Positions 39,282 through 47,166 of a DNA stretch of 64,000 bases are shown one piece after another. The stretch comes from Streptomyces liliiviolaceus (GTDB lineage Bacteria > Actinomycetota > Actinomycetes > Streptomycetales > Streptomycetaceae), in assembly GCF_018070025.1 (NCBI RefSeq), contig NZ_JAGPYQ010000001.1, forward strand, positions 4,650,001-4,714,000. The letters run 5' to 3'. Position 1 is the first letter of the stretch, and each line of letters starts with the position of its first letter. Below the pieces are notes generated by a model. The model ran no database searches. It had not been told where the DNA came from and worked only from the letters and a program-made list of their open reading frames with translations. The translations under genes and the position numbers were made by a program.

Positions 39282-39321
39282 ACGATGGCCACACCACCAC
39301 GGCGTCCCGGAGCTTCACCAA

Positions 39322-40314
39322 GCCTCCGGGACGCCGTCGCGCTGCAACCCCGCGCTAGAAGAACCTGTCCCGCCGCAGCGGCACTGCCATCCACCATGGC
39401 CGTGTACACGAAGACCGGGAAGCGGATACCGCCCAACTGAACCACCGCAGGAGCAGAAGCTGGCGCCACGCGGCCCGCAGAAGGCCGGGAAGTCCGGAGT
39501 GGGCCCGTGTCCGTCGGTGCAGGGCCGGCCCCGCACTCCCACCCCTCAGCCGTTGAACAGCGTGTCCTCCCTCGGTCGCCGTCGTTGACGAGGTAGCACG
39601 CACCCGCTTCTTCACAGCGGGTGCGCAGTCTCCGAGGGCCCAGCTCCCGTCATGGCGTTGGGCCCTCACCCCACCCGGCCTTCGTCATGTGCAGTCTCGG
39701 GCCTCAGACCCGCCCTGGTCGGCCGCATGCCTCGACGCTCCCGACCAAGATCTGGCGCAGCGTCATGGGGATCGTCTGGAGGTTGAGACGGCACTGCAGG
39801 CAGTGACGGCCGCCTTCCTCTGGAGTAAGGGGATGGCGCTCGCCCCGCGCGCCGGTGAGCGGCCCATCACGCTGTTCGCACGGCGGACCCTGCGGTGCGG
39901 ACAGTCGAAAGTTGGCTGGACAGGCCTCTTCCACCTGCACGGTGGTCCGGGCACGGTGGTAGGGACGGGTGCCTCCATACGAGGAGGTGAGGTTGGCCCT
40001 CACCGAACGCGACCAGCACCTGGTGCTCTACAGCGCCCCACACGGGTCCCCGAGCGCTGAAGCGCTGGCCCTCCTCAACGTCCTGGGAGCATCGGCCATC
40101 GACTACCAAAACCCCCTGACATGACGCCGTGAACCCCAGAGGGCACATCGCGCCCCAGCACGGTGGGATGCGCGCCTGAGCCGCCCCGGACGGTCGTGTG
40201 CCCGGGGCATGACGGACCGTCGCGCGTATCCGGGGGATCAGGCGGCCGTGATGCTGCGATGAGGTGCGGGTGCGGGAGACCGTCCGCGCCGGACCCGCAG
40301 AGGGCCAGACGACC
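39322..40314. other. 1-kb stretch without a supported gene
   Basis: No recognisable gene is seen on either strand. Two strong hairpins at 39601-39667 lie inside it. Confidence 0.45.
39601..39667. terminator. Two consecutive perfect hairpins
   Basis: Stem 1: CACCCGC (39601-39607) with GCGGGTG (39617-39623), 9-nt loop. Stem 2: GAGGGCCCA (39634-39642) with TGGGCCCTC (39659-39667), 16-nt loop. There is no U-tract after either, as is common in Streptomyces terminators, and no clear gene on either side to terminate. Confidence 0.45.
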
Positions 40315-40695
40315 ATGCCGGTAAGGCACCAACAACCCATGCATCCGCGAGACTTCAAAGACTTCGTCAGCCGACGGGCGAAAACGCAAGGCTACAGTCT
40401 CGCCCCCCAAGACGGCCGGACCAGGCTCACCAAGGACACCAGCCTGTCAGAGAGCGCCATAACCGCCATTGCGACGGGGAAGCACAGACCCCCCGCCGGC
40501 CCTTGGAAGAACCTCGCCGACAAACTGCTGTGCCAGCACAAGGACCTGCTCCGTGCGGCCGACATCCTCAAACGTGCCAGCGGCCCAAAGAAGAGGAGCC
40601 CACGGGAAGTTGCGCTCGACCTGTGCCTGTCGATTAAGAATGTCACCTTGTTCGAGGTGATCGTGGCTGCGTTCCTGAAGTCTGAGAAGCAGTAA
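40315..40695 (+). CDS. Putative HTH protein, unrecognised family
   Basis: This 126-residue protein has MHPRDFKDFVSRRAKTQGYS, then SESAITAIATGKHRPPAGPW, which reads like the recognition part of an XRE-type helix-turn-helix, and a basic C-terminus (KRASGPKKRSPREV). The gene is visibly less GC-rich than its neighbours (AAG/AAC/ATT codons), consistent with transfer. ATG at 40315 is about 10 nt after AGAGGG. Confidence 0.6.
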   Translation: MPVRHQQPMHPRDFKDFVSRRAKTQGYSLAPQDGRTRLTKDTSLSESAITAIATGKHRPPAGPWKNLADKLLCQHKDLLRAADILKRASGPKKRSPREVALDLCLSIKNVTLFEVIVAAFLKSEKQ

Positions 40696-40701
40696 CCCTC
40701 G

Positions 40702-41358
40702 CTACGGCGCCGGCTCGTAGTCGACCGTCTCCTGCCCGCAGCCCGCCGCGAGTTCGGTCAGAGCGCCGCGCTCACGGTCATCGACGGCCAGCTGCCAGCG
40801 CAGCTTCGTCGCCACCCAGTCCGCGGTGTAGGTGCAGCGCGCGTCGGCGAGGGGCGGTGTCCAGTCGGCCGGGTCCTGGTCGGACTTCGAGCGGTTGGTG
40901 CGGGCGGTGACTGCGACGAGGGACCTCTCGGCATCGAGGTCGTTGGCGTAGGCCTCCCGACGGGCCGCGGTCCAGGCGGAGGCCCCGGAGTCCCAGGCTT
41001 CGGCCAGCGGCACCATGTGGTCGATGTCCAGGCCGCCCGGCGCGGTCAGGGTGACGCCGTCGTAGTAGGAGAACCACATCCCCGCTGTCACCTTGCAGCC
41101 AGCCTCGACGGTCGGCTCGGTACGCGATTCGGCGATCAGTACTTCCATCCGGGTGGAGCAGCCGTCCCGGTCGGCATCCACCCAGTGCTTGAACGAGGTG
41201 CGCTGGTAGCCATCCCGGGACTCGACGCCGGACGGCAACAGGTCGACAGCTTCGGCGAGCGGGAGCGGCGCGGCATGCTGCGCGGCAGCAGCCGGGGCCG
41301 CAAGGGGCAGGGCGAGGAAAGCGGCGGCCAGCAGGCCACGCGACAGAGTCTTGAACAT
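40702..41358 (-). CDS. Secreted HNH-family nuclease (GmrSD/DUF1524-like)
   Basis: This 218-residue protein has a signal peptide (MFKTLSRGLLAAAFLALPLA, AAPAAAA cleavage region). It then has VDADRDGCSTRMEVLIAE, the HNH-like LDIDHMVPLAEAWDSGA with catalytic Asp-His, and a conserved NRSKSDQDPADWTPP segment. This is the common Streptomyces extracellular HNH nuclease. ATG at 41358 begins the signal peptide; in-frame sequence to 41427 is Arg-rich and less likely. Confidence 0.87.
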   Translation of the reverse strand: MFKTLSRGLLAAAFLALPLAAPAAAAQHAAPLPLAEAVDLLPSGVESRDGYQRTSFKHWVDADRDGCSTRMEVLIAESRTEPTVEAGCKVTAGMWFSYYDGVTLTAPGGLDIDHMVPLAEAWDSGASAWTAARREAYANDLDAERSLVAVTARTNRSKSDQDPADWTPPLADARCTYTADWVATKLRWQLAVDDRERGALTELAAGCGQETVDYEPAP

Positions 41359-41991
41359 GCTGCGTTGATATCTGGCCCACAGCCGGCCCCGGCCCCGAAC
41401 GCGGCCTGCGGCACCCGGCCGCCGCAACAGTCATATCGGCGCCCGCGCAGCCGCATGGCCTCCCGTGGGGAGCCGGGAGGCGGCGGGTCCTGCCGCCGAC
41501 GGGACGGCAGGACCCTGCGACAGGGCGTCCACCTGGGGGTTTGGCGGGGCCCGGACCGACAGACTGCACCACAAACCGGCCACAGGCATAGATCCCGGCC
41601 GAAAAGAGTTGATCCAGTCGCTGTCAGACGTGCCGGCGATGACGAGCGAACGGCCGCCCCCTGCACCGCCGGAGACGGACTCTCGCCGAAGATCAGTGAA
41701 TTCTGCGCCGATGCGCCTCGCCGCGGATTCGGGCCGCGAGCCGGCCAGCCTTCACGGCACGCTCCCCGCTCAGCACGCACAAGGTGCGCGGGGACCTGCC
41801 GAGGCTCACCACCCGGCTCTAGGAACAGATTCGCCTTGCTTGGCGCCAGCCCGCGTCGACGCCCGGAAGCTTTGCTCGCATAACCGGCCAGCGCACTCGC
41901 CCATCGGGACTCAGACCAGGGGGCAATGCACCATTCAACACCGGGCCGCGGGGTCGACGCACAGCCGGAGGGGACGAAGAGGATCCAGTCC
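41359..41991. other. 630-bp stretch without a supported gene
   Basis: No domain or start is convincing. The right end leads into the CRISPR-like repeats. Confidence 0.4.
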
Positions 41992-42082
41992 GGAGGATCC
42001 CCCGCGGGCGCGGGGCCGACACCGCTGATGCCCAGCCCGTCTGGCCCTACATCGGAAGATCCCCGCGGGCGCGGGCAGCGAA
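41992..42082. CRISPR. Two-repeat CRISPR-like remnant (type I-E repeat style)
   Basis: Copy 1 starts GGAGGATCCCCCGCGGGCGC at 41992. Copy 2 starts GGAAGATCCCCGCGGGCGCG at 42054. Each carries the CCCCGC-GGGC-GCGGGG palindrome typical of actinomycete type I-E repeats. The 62-bp spacing fits a 29-bp repeat plus a spacer of about 33 bp, with one extra C in copy 1. No third copy is present at +/-61 bp and no cas genes are in the window. Confidence 0.5.
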
Positions 42083-42141
42083 GGTCCGGCTGTCCTGCAG
42101 AAAACGCAGTCTCTTGGGGGTTCTTAGCCGCTACTTCAACG

Positions 42142-43342
42142 TCAACCGACCCGAGGCAGAGCCAGTACCGCCGCCAGAGCAGAACCAGCGGCAAGCACGA
42201 GGAACAGCCCGTCGTAGCCGCCCATTTGTCCTGCCGATGCTGCTCCCGCCCAAAGCGCGAGCGCCGCAGCCACAGTGGCCGGTGCGATCAGGAGTCCGGA
42301 CAGGCGGCCGTAGTTCGTTGTTCCCCAGCGGTCGCTGACGGCGGTTGCCTGGAGGAGCGTGAGGTTGCCGCGTACGACTCCGGCGAGGACGGCGAGCAGG
42401 ATCAGCAGCGAGATCGGGCCGGGGATGAGGGCAAGGGCCGTCGTGGTGGCGCCGCCCGCGGTGAACAGGACCGCGGTGCGGGTGGTGACGCTGGTGGTGC
42501 GGGTCAGGGTGGCGTAGAGGGTGCGGCCCAGCGCTTGGCCGGCTCCCCCGAGGCCCAGTGCCCAGGCGGCTGTTGAGGGGCCGGCGCCTCGTTCGATCAT
42601 CATCGGGACCATGCCGAAGACGACGGCGTACATGGCGAAGCCGGAAGAGGTGAAGGCCGGGACCAGGAGCAGGAAGGGCGGCTGCGGGCGATCGGTGTGC
42701 GGTTGGGTGTCGGTGCGGATGATGGGGCCGGTGGCCAGGGGGCTCGTAGGGCCAGGGCGTGCGCGGGGATCGTCACGGCCGCGAGGATGACCGCGAGCAC
42801 GACGTAGGTGGCGCGCCAGCCGAGGTGGTCCGCGAGCAGGGCGGTGAGCGGGGCGAAGATCGTGCTGGCGAGTCCGCCGGCGAGGGTGACGATGGTCAGG
42901 GCGCGTACGCGGTCGGGTCCCCACCAGCGGGTGACGGCAGCGGAGGCGGGCTGGTAGAAGGTGGCAGCCATGGCGAAACCGGCCAGGAGCCATCCGGCCG
43001 TGCAACATAAAAGTTCGGGGCTGCGGCGATGGTCAGGATGGCCGTGACCGCGAGCACTGAGCCGGTTGTCATGACGGTGCGGGGGCCGCGGCGGTCGAGG
43101 ATGCGGCCGATGGGGATGCCGGTGGCAGCCGAGACCAGGAGGGCCGCGGAGAATGCCACGGTGGCGGCGCTCGCCGTCCATCCGGTGTCCGCTGTCAGGT
43201 GCGGGAGCAGAACGGGGAAGGCGTAGTAGACGATGCCCCAGCTGGTGATCTGGGTGGCGCAGAGTGCGGGCAGTGCGGCGCGGAGCCGCGAGCGGCTCGT
43301 TGGCGTGCCGGTCGCGGCCTCGTCGGTGTGCAGGTGGGTCAT
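42142..43342 (-). pseudogene. MFS transporter broken by two frameshifts
   Basis: ATG at 43342 starts MTHLHTDEAATG and continues to ITSWGIVYYAFPVLLPHLTA and IGRILDRRGPRTVM. Near 43010 the frame changes to GWLLAGFAMAATFYQPASAA and ALTALLADHLGWRATY-type helices. Near 42740 it changes again to LLLVPAFTSSGFAMYAVVFG through LVLAAGSALAAVLALP. Together they cover a full 12-helix MFS protein of the actinobacterial type often placed next to ars genes. It starts 8 bp after the ArsI stop, so it was the third gene of the ars operon. Confidence 0.85.
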
Positions 43343-43349
43343 CAGCAGA

Positions 43350-43826
43350 TCAGCAGCAGCCGCCACCGGCGGCGACAGGTTCGCCCGCGTTGGCATCCGT
43401 GTCGGAAGTGGCTGTGCCTGAGGTGCAGCAGCTGCTGCCTTGCTGCTTGGCGAGGGAGTCTGCGTCGGCCTTCACGACGTACACCTCCCAGGGTTCCTGG
43501 CCGGGGCCATGGACCCAGACCTTGTCCTGGAGTGCATAGCAGCAGGTGGTGTCGTTCTCTTCGTCGGTGATCAGGCCTTCTGCGCTGAGACGGGTGGTGG
43601 CGGCGTGGACGGCTTCGGTGGTGTCGACTTCGACTCCGAGGTGGTCCATGCGCGTGTCCTCGCCCGCCGTGCCTTCGATGAGGACGAGCTTGAGCGGGGG
43701 CTCGGCGATGGCGAAGTTGGCGTAGCCGTCGCGGAGTTTGGCGGGCTCGGTGCCGAACAGTTTGCTGTAGAAGGCGATCGAGGCTTCGAGATCGGGGACG
43801 CGCAGGGCGAGCTGTACACGGGACAT
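43350..43826 (-). CDS. arsI: ArsI-like C-As lyase (VOC family)
   Basis: This 158-residue vicinal-oxygen-chelate dioxygenase has a Fe(II) site readable as Gln5 (MSRVQ), His62 (MDHLGVEV) and Glu114 (PWEVYVV). The As(III)-binding cysteine pair is Cys95-Cys96 (DTTCCYALQDKVWV). ArsI splits the C-As bond of trivalent organoarsenicals. The tail is rich in cysteine (SSCCTSG and a terminal GGGCC), perhaps extra As(III) ligands. It has a strong AGGAGGAAAG ribosome site. It follows the flavoprotein gene in the operon. Cadmium-induced CadI is the close alternative, but the CC pair and operon favour ArsI. Confidence 0.87.
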   Translation of the reverse strand: MSRVQLALRVPDLEASIAFYSKLFGTEPAKLRDGYANFAIAEPPLKLVLIEGTAGEDTRMDHLGVEVDTTEAVHAATTRLSAEGLITDEENDTTCCYALQDKVWVHGPGQEPWEVYVVKADADSLAKQQGSSCCTSGTATSDTDANAGEPVAAGGGCC

Positions 43827-43911
43827 GATCTTTCCTCCTGGCGTAGGAAGGACGCGTCCGGCCGGGCTTTGGCCGAGGCGCGATGGTGCAGGGCCGGGCG
43901 ACAGCCGGTGG

Positions 43912-45297
43912 TCAGCAGCCGCCGGATGCCTCGGGCCTGCCGATCTGGAGGGCGGACGTGGCGGATCCGATCTGGACCAGGGCGGGCGCGGGGGCACAGC
44001 ATCCGCCGCTGCTCTCCTCGGCAGCCGCCTCGTCGAAGAGTCCTGCGCCGCCGCAGACTCCCGTCTCGGGCAGGGTCAGTTCGACGCGCTCGGCTGCTTC
44101 CTGGTCTCCGGCGAGGGATGCGGTGATGGAGCGGACCTGCTCGTATCCGGTCATCGCGAGGAAGGTGGGGGCGCGGCCGTAGGACTTCATGCCGACGAGG
44201 TAGACGTCCTTCTCCGGGTGGGAGAGCTCGTTGACGCCGTGCGGGTAGACCGTGCCGCAGGAGTGGACGTTGGGGTCGATGAGCGGGGCCAGCGCGGTCG
44301 GGGCCTGGAGGCGTTCGTCGAGGCCGAGGCGGATCTCGGACAGGAAGGTCAGGTCGGGGCGGAAGCCGGTGAGGACGATGGCCTCGTCGACCGCGTCGAG
44401 GTGTCGGCCGTCCTCTGCGATGAGGATCAGGCGGCCGTCTTCGTCTCGTTCGATCGTCTCGGTGCGAAAGCCGGTGACGGCGTCGGCGTGGCCGTTGTCG
44501 ACGGCTGCCTTGGCGGCCAGGCCGAGGGCTCCGCGGGCGGGGAGCTGGTCGGCTTCGCCGCCGCCGAAGGTGGAGCCGCTGATGCCGCGGCGCAGGATCC
44601 ACACGGCGTGCGTGCCCGGTTCGTTCTGGGCCAGGTCCGCGAGGGTTGCGAGCGCCGTGAAGGCGGAGGCTCCGGAGCCGATGACCGCGGTGCGCTTTCC
44701 TGCGTAACGCGACCGTACGGACGGGTCGTTGAGGTCGGGGACGCGGTAGGTGATGCGGTCGGCCGCCGCGTTCTCGCCGAGTGCGGGCAGGCCGCTGGCG
44801 CCGGCTGGGCTCGGGGTGGTCCAGGTGCCGGAGGCGTCGATGATCGCGCGGGTGAGGAGGCGTTCCTCGCGGCCGTCGGCGGTGGTGAGGTGGACGACGA
44901 GGGGCTGGCTGTCTCGGTCGGCGTCGACGATGCGGTCGCGTCCGGCGCGGGAGATGCCGGTGACGGTGGCGCCGTAGCGGATGCGGTCGCCGAGGGTGTC
45001 GGCGAGGGGCTGGAGGTAGCGTTCGGCCCAGTCGCCGCCGGTGGGGTAGGTCGTCGCGTGGGGGCGGCTCCAGCCGGTGGGGGCGAGCAGCTTCTCGGCG
45101 GCGGGGTCGGTGAGCTCGCTCCAGGTCGAGAAGAGCCGGACGTGGGACCAGTCGCGTACTGCGCTGGCGGCTACCGGTCCGGCCTCCAGGACCAGGGGTG
45201 TCAGCTGCCGCTCCAGGAGGTGGGCGGCGGCGGCCAGGCCGATGGGGCCGGCTCCGATGACGACAACGGGCAGATCCTGGGCAGCGGGCGCAGTCAC
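43912..45297 (-). CDS. ArsO-like FAD/NAD(P)-dependent monooxygenase
   Basis: This 461-residue flavoprotein has FAD Rossmann VVVIGAGPIGLAAAAHL (about 10-26), a second nucleotide-binding motif TAVIGSGASAFTALATL (about 200), and a DEAIVLTGFRPDL strand. The C-terminus has Cys clusters (GVCGGAG, SGGCCAPA, terminal ASGGC) unusual for the family. Flavoproteins of this type sit in actinobacterial ars operons (ArsO); the exact reaction on arsenic is not settled. First gene of the leftward operon, divergent from arsR across a region with two repeated operator-like boxes. Confidence 0.82.
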   Translation of the reverse strand: MTAPAAQDLPVVVIGAGPIGLAAAAHLLERQLTPLVLEAGPVAASAVRDWSHVRLFSTWSELTDPAAEKLLAPTGWSRPHATTYPTGGDWAERYLQPLADTLGDRIRYGATVTGISRAGRDRIVDADRDSQPLVVHLTTADGREERLLTRAIIDASGTWTTPSPAGASGLPALGENAAADRITYRVPDLNDPSVRSRYAGKRTAVIGSGASAFTALATLADLAQNEPGTHAVWILRRGISGSTFGGGEADQLPARGALGLAAKAAVDNGHADAVTGFRTETIERDEDGRLILIAEDGRHLDAVDEAIVLTGFRPDLTFLSEIRLGLDERLQAPTALAPLIDPNVHSCGTVYPHGVNELSHPEKDVYLVGMKSYGRAPTFLAMTGYEQVRSITASLAGDQEAAERVELTLPETGVCGGAGLFDEAAAEESSGGCCAPAPALVQIGSATSALQIGRPEASGGC

Positions 45298-45368
45298 GAC
45301 GGGCTCTCCTCGGTTTCGATGTTTGTCGATGTCCTCTGGTCATCAGGATGCACCCGGGTTCGATGTGC

Positions 45369-45474
45369 GTCAACATAGAGGTTCATCGAAATAACCTCGC
45401 CCGTTCGGGCAGATCCAATCCCCTTCGACTCTTGGCAGGTGATTAGATGAGTGTCAACATAGAGGCATGTCGAA
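45369..45474. promoter_or_regulatory. Duplicate ArsR operator-like boxes in the divergent ars promoter
   Basis: GTCAACATAGAGG followed by four variable bases and TCGAA occurs twice, at 45369-45390 and 45453-45474, one near each divergent gene. The first lies inside a larger dyad (TTCGATG at 45359-45365 / CATCGAA at 45384-45390). The second overlaps the arsR start at 45467, so ArsR binding would block both the flavoprotein operon and its own gene. Confidence 0.65.
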
Positions 45475-45829
45475 GTTAGTCTCTGTCTCCGGTGCTCCGG
45501 ACGCCACGACGTCTCTGGCTTGCTGCCAGCCGCTGGGGCAGGAAGAGCTCTCCGCGCCCGACGCGGAGAGGATCGCGAGCATGTTCAAGGCCCTTTCGGA
45601 CCCGGTCCGTCTGAGGCTGTTCTCCCGAATCGCCGCGCAGCCCGGCGGTGAGGCGTGCGTCTGTGACATCCAGGACGTCGGCGTTTCCCAGCCCACGGTC
45701 AGCCACCACCTGCGCAAACTCCGTGAAGCGGGTCTTCTGGTCTCCGACCGGCGGGCCAGCTGGGTGTACTACCGGGTGGCCCCGGGCGTGCTTGCCGGCA
45801 TGGCGGGTCTGTTGTCAGCAGCGGCGTGA
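45467..45829 (+). CDS. arsR: ArsR-family As(III)-responsive repressor
   Basis: This 120-residue winged-helix protein has MFKALSDPVRLRLFSRI, the recognition region VSQPTVSHHLRKLREAGLL, and the wing WVYYRVAPG. As(III)-binding cysteines: ACCQP near the N-terminus and EACVCDIQ (the classic ELCVC position). It is divergent from the ArsO-like gene and probably controls both. ATG at 45467 follows AGAGG closely. Confidence 0.9.
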   Translation: MSKLVSVSGAPDATTSLACCQPLGQEELSAPDAERIASMFKALSDPVRLRLFSRIAAQPGGEACVCDIQDVGVSQPTVSHHLRKLREAGLLVSDRRASWVYYRVAPGVLAGMAGLLSAAA

Positions 45830-45947
45830 GCTGAGCCGGTCGCCGAGTGGCGGCGCACTCCGGTGGGTTGAGGGCTGAGCCGCCCCGGACCGGCCGTGCC
45901 CGTCCACTCGCATTCCCAGCCGGACGACGCTGGGGTGAGGAGAAGAG

Positions 45948-46355
45948 ATGTCCCGTGAGGCCGCGGAGCCTGCCGAGAACGCGGAGTGCTTCCAGCTGAG
46001 CGCGGCGGATGCGGTCTGGTGGGCCGGCGTCTTCAAGACACTGGGCGATCCGGTACGCCTGCAACTGCTGGTCCATCTGGCGGCACGGCAGGGAGCGGAG
46101 GTCGCGGCGCACGACATCTGCGATGTGGGAGTGGCTCAGTCCACCGTGAGTCATCACCTCAAGCGGCTGCGGTGCATGGGGCTCGTGGAGAACAGGCGGG
46201 AAGGGCGCATCGTCTACTACCGCATGGGCGCCGGGGTCCGTTCGGCGCTGATGCAGATCCTTCAGCGCGACCAGGCCGAGGCACCCACGATGCCGTCGGC
46301 GCCCGAGGCAGCCAGGGCGCCCCTGGTGGAAGACTCCAGCCCGTTGCCGCCCTGA
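45948..46355 (+). CDS. Second ArsR-family regulator
   Basis: This 135-residue protein has VFKTLGDPVRLQLLVHLAAR, VAQSTVSHHLKRLRCMGLVE and the wing RIVYYRMGAG. Instead of CVC it has HDICDVG, with single cysteines at N-terminal ECFQL and RCMG, so its inducer site differs from the first ArsR. GAGGAGAAGAG precedes the ATG. It lies 119 bp after arsR in the same direction and convergent with the phosphate/arsenate transporter genes. Confidence 0.87.
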   Translation: MSREAAEPAENAECFQLSAADAVWWAGVFKTLGDPVRLQLLVHLAARQGAEVAAHDICDVGVAQSTVSHHLKRLRCMGLVENRREGRIVYYRMGAGVRSALMQILQRDQAEAPTMPSAPEAARAPLVEDSSPLPP

Positions 46356-46389
46356 GGGTGAAGCGGCGGCGCCGGGCCGGAAACGGTTG

Positions 46390-46420
46390 CGGGCCCTGAG
46401 CCTTGCCTGCTCAGGGCCCG
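46390..46420. terminator. Perfect 12-bp hairpin between convergent genes
   Basis: CGGGCCCTGAGC (46390-46401) pairs with GCTCAGGGCCCG (46409-46420) over a 7-nt loop. It sits between the ends of the second arsR gene and pstB and probably terminates both. Confidence 0.8.
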
Positions 46421-46473
46421 CTGATCAGTCCGGTACGGCTGCTCCTACGAGGGCTCGATGGTGAGCGCTATCA

Positions 46474-47166
46474 TCAGGAGACTGCGGCGGCGGCCGGGGA
46501 TACGGTCGCCGGCTGGTCCAGGTGGACCGTGGTGTCGCACAAGCGCTCGACCTGCGCCGGGTCGTGGGAAACGAGAAGGACCGTCCGGCTGCCGCGCAGT
46601 GCCGCGATCGACTGCTCGACCGTATCGCGGCTCTGTTCGTCGAGTGCGCTGGTCGGCTCGTCCAGAAGCAGGCACTCCGGTTCCAGGGCCAGCGCCCGGG
46701 CCAGGCACAGGCGCTGCCGTTGCCCCGCGGACAGGTTCTGCGCCGGCGAGTCGAGCCTGTCGGAGACCTCCTTCCACAACCCAGCCTCGCGCAGGGCCTG
46801 TTCCGCTCGCTCCTTCAGCACTTCCCGCGGGGCCCGCAGGATGTGCCGCAGCCCGAACAGGGCGTTGTCGAGGATGCTGCCGCCGAAGACGACCGGTGTC
46901 TGGGGTACGAGGACGATCTTTGCTCTGAGGTCGGCGTCTCCCTTGCCGGGCGCGATCGGCCGCTCCAGCACCTGCAGGTCGCCATCCCGGGTGAGGCCGG
47001 TCGGGAGGAGGTCCACCAGAGCACGCAGGACGGTGGATTTCCCGGCGCCCGACGGCCCGCACAGCCCGGTGGTGGAACCACGCTCCAGACTGAAGGAGAC
47101 CGGCCCGACCAGGGTCTTGTCGCGGCTGAGCACGCGCAGTTGACGCACGGCGATTACGTTGTCCAT
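46474..47166 (-). CDS. pstB: PstB-like ABC ATPase
   Basis: This 230-residue ATPase has Walker A GPSGAGKST (about 38), Q-loop VLVPQTPVVFG, signature LSAGQRQRLCLARAL, Walker B CLLLDEPTSALD and switch VSHDPAQ. It overlaps the permease gene by 13 bp (start 47166, permease stop 47154). It energises the fused permease. Given the arsenic genes around it, it may serve arsenate or phosphate import for the arseno-organic pathway rather than general phosphate supply. Confidence 0.85.
   Translation of the reverse strand: MDNVIAVRQLRVLSRDKTLVGPVSFSLERGSTTGLCGPSGAGKSTVLRALVDLLPTGLTRDGDLQVLERPIAPGKGDADLRAKIVLVPQTPVVFGGSILDNALFGLRHILRAPREVLKERAEQALREAGLWKEVSDRLDSPAQNLSAGQRQRLCLARALALEPECLLLDEPTSALDEQSRDTVEQSIAALRGSRTVLLVSHDPAQVERLCDTTVHLDQPATVSPAAAAVS

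Noticed and set aside
39634..39667. Hairpin as an attachment site or riboswitch
   Set aside because: No tRNA, integrase or ligand-aptamer features nearby; left as hairpin only.
41760..42200. A longer CRISPR array
   Set aside because: Only two repeat copies are visible; positions one period either side do not match.
43350..43826. Annotation as cadmium-induced CadI
   Set aside because: The CC pair, Q5/H62/E114 pattern and ars operon position fit ArsI better.
43571..45376. 601-codon reverse open frame over the ars genes
   Set aside because: Overlaps the ArsO-like and ArsI genes in another frame and has an RR/PR-rich translation.
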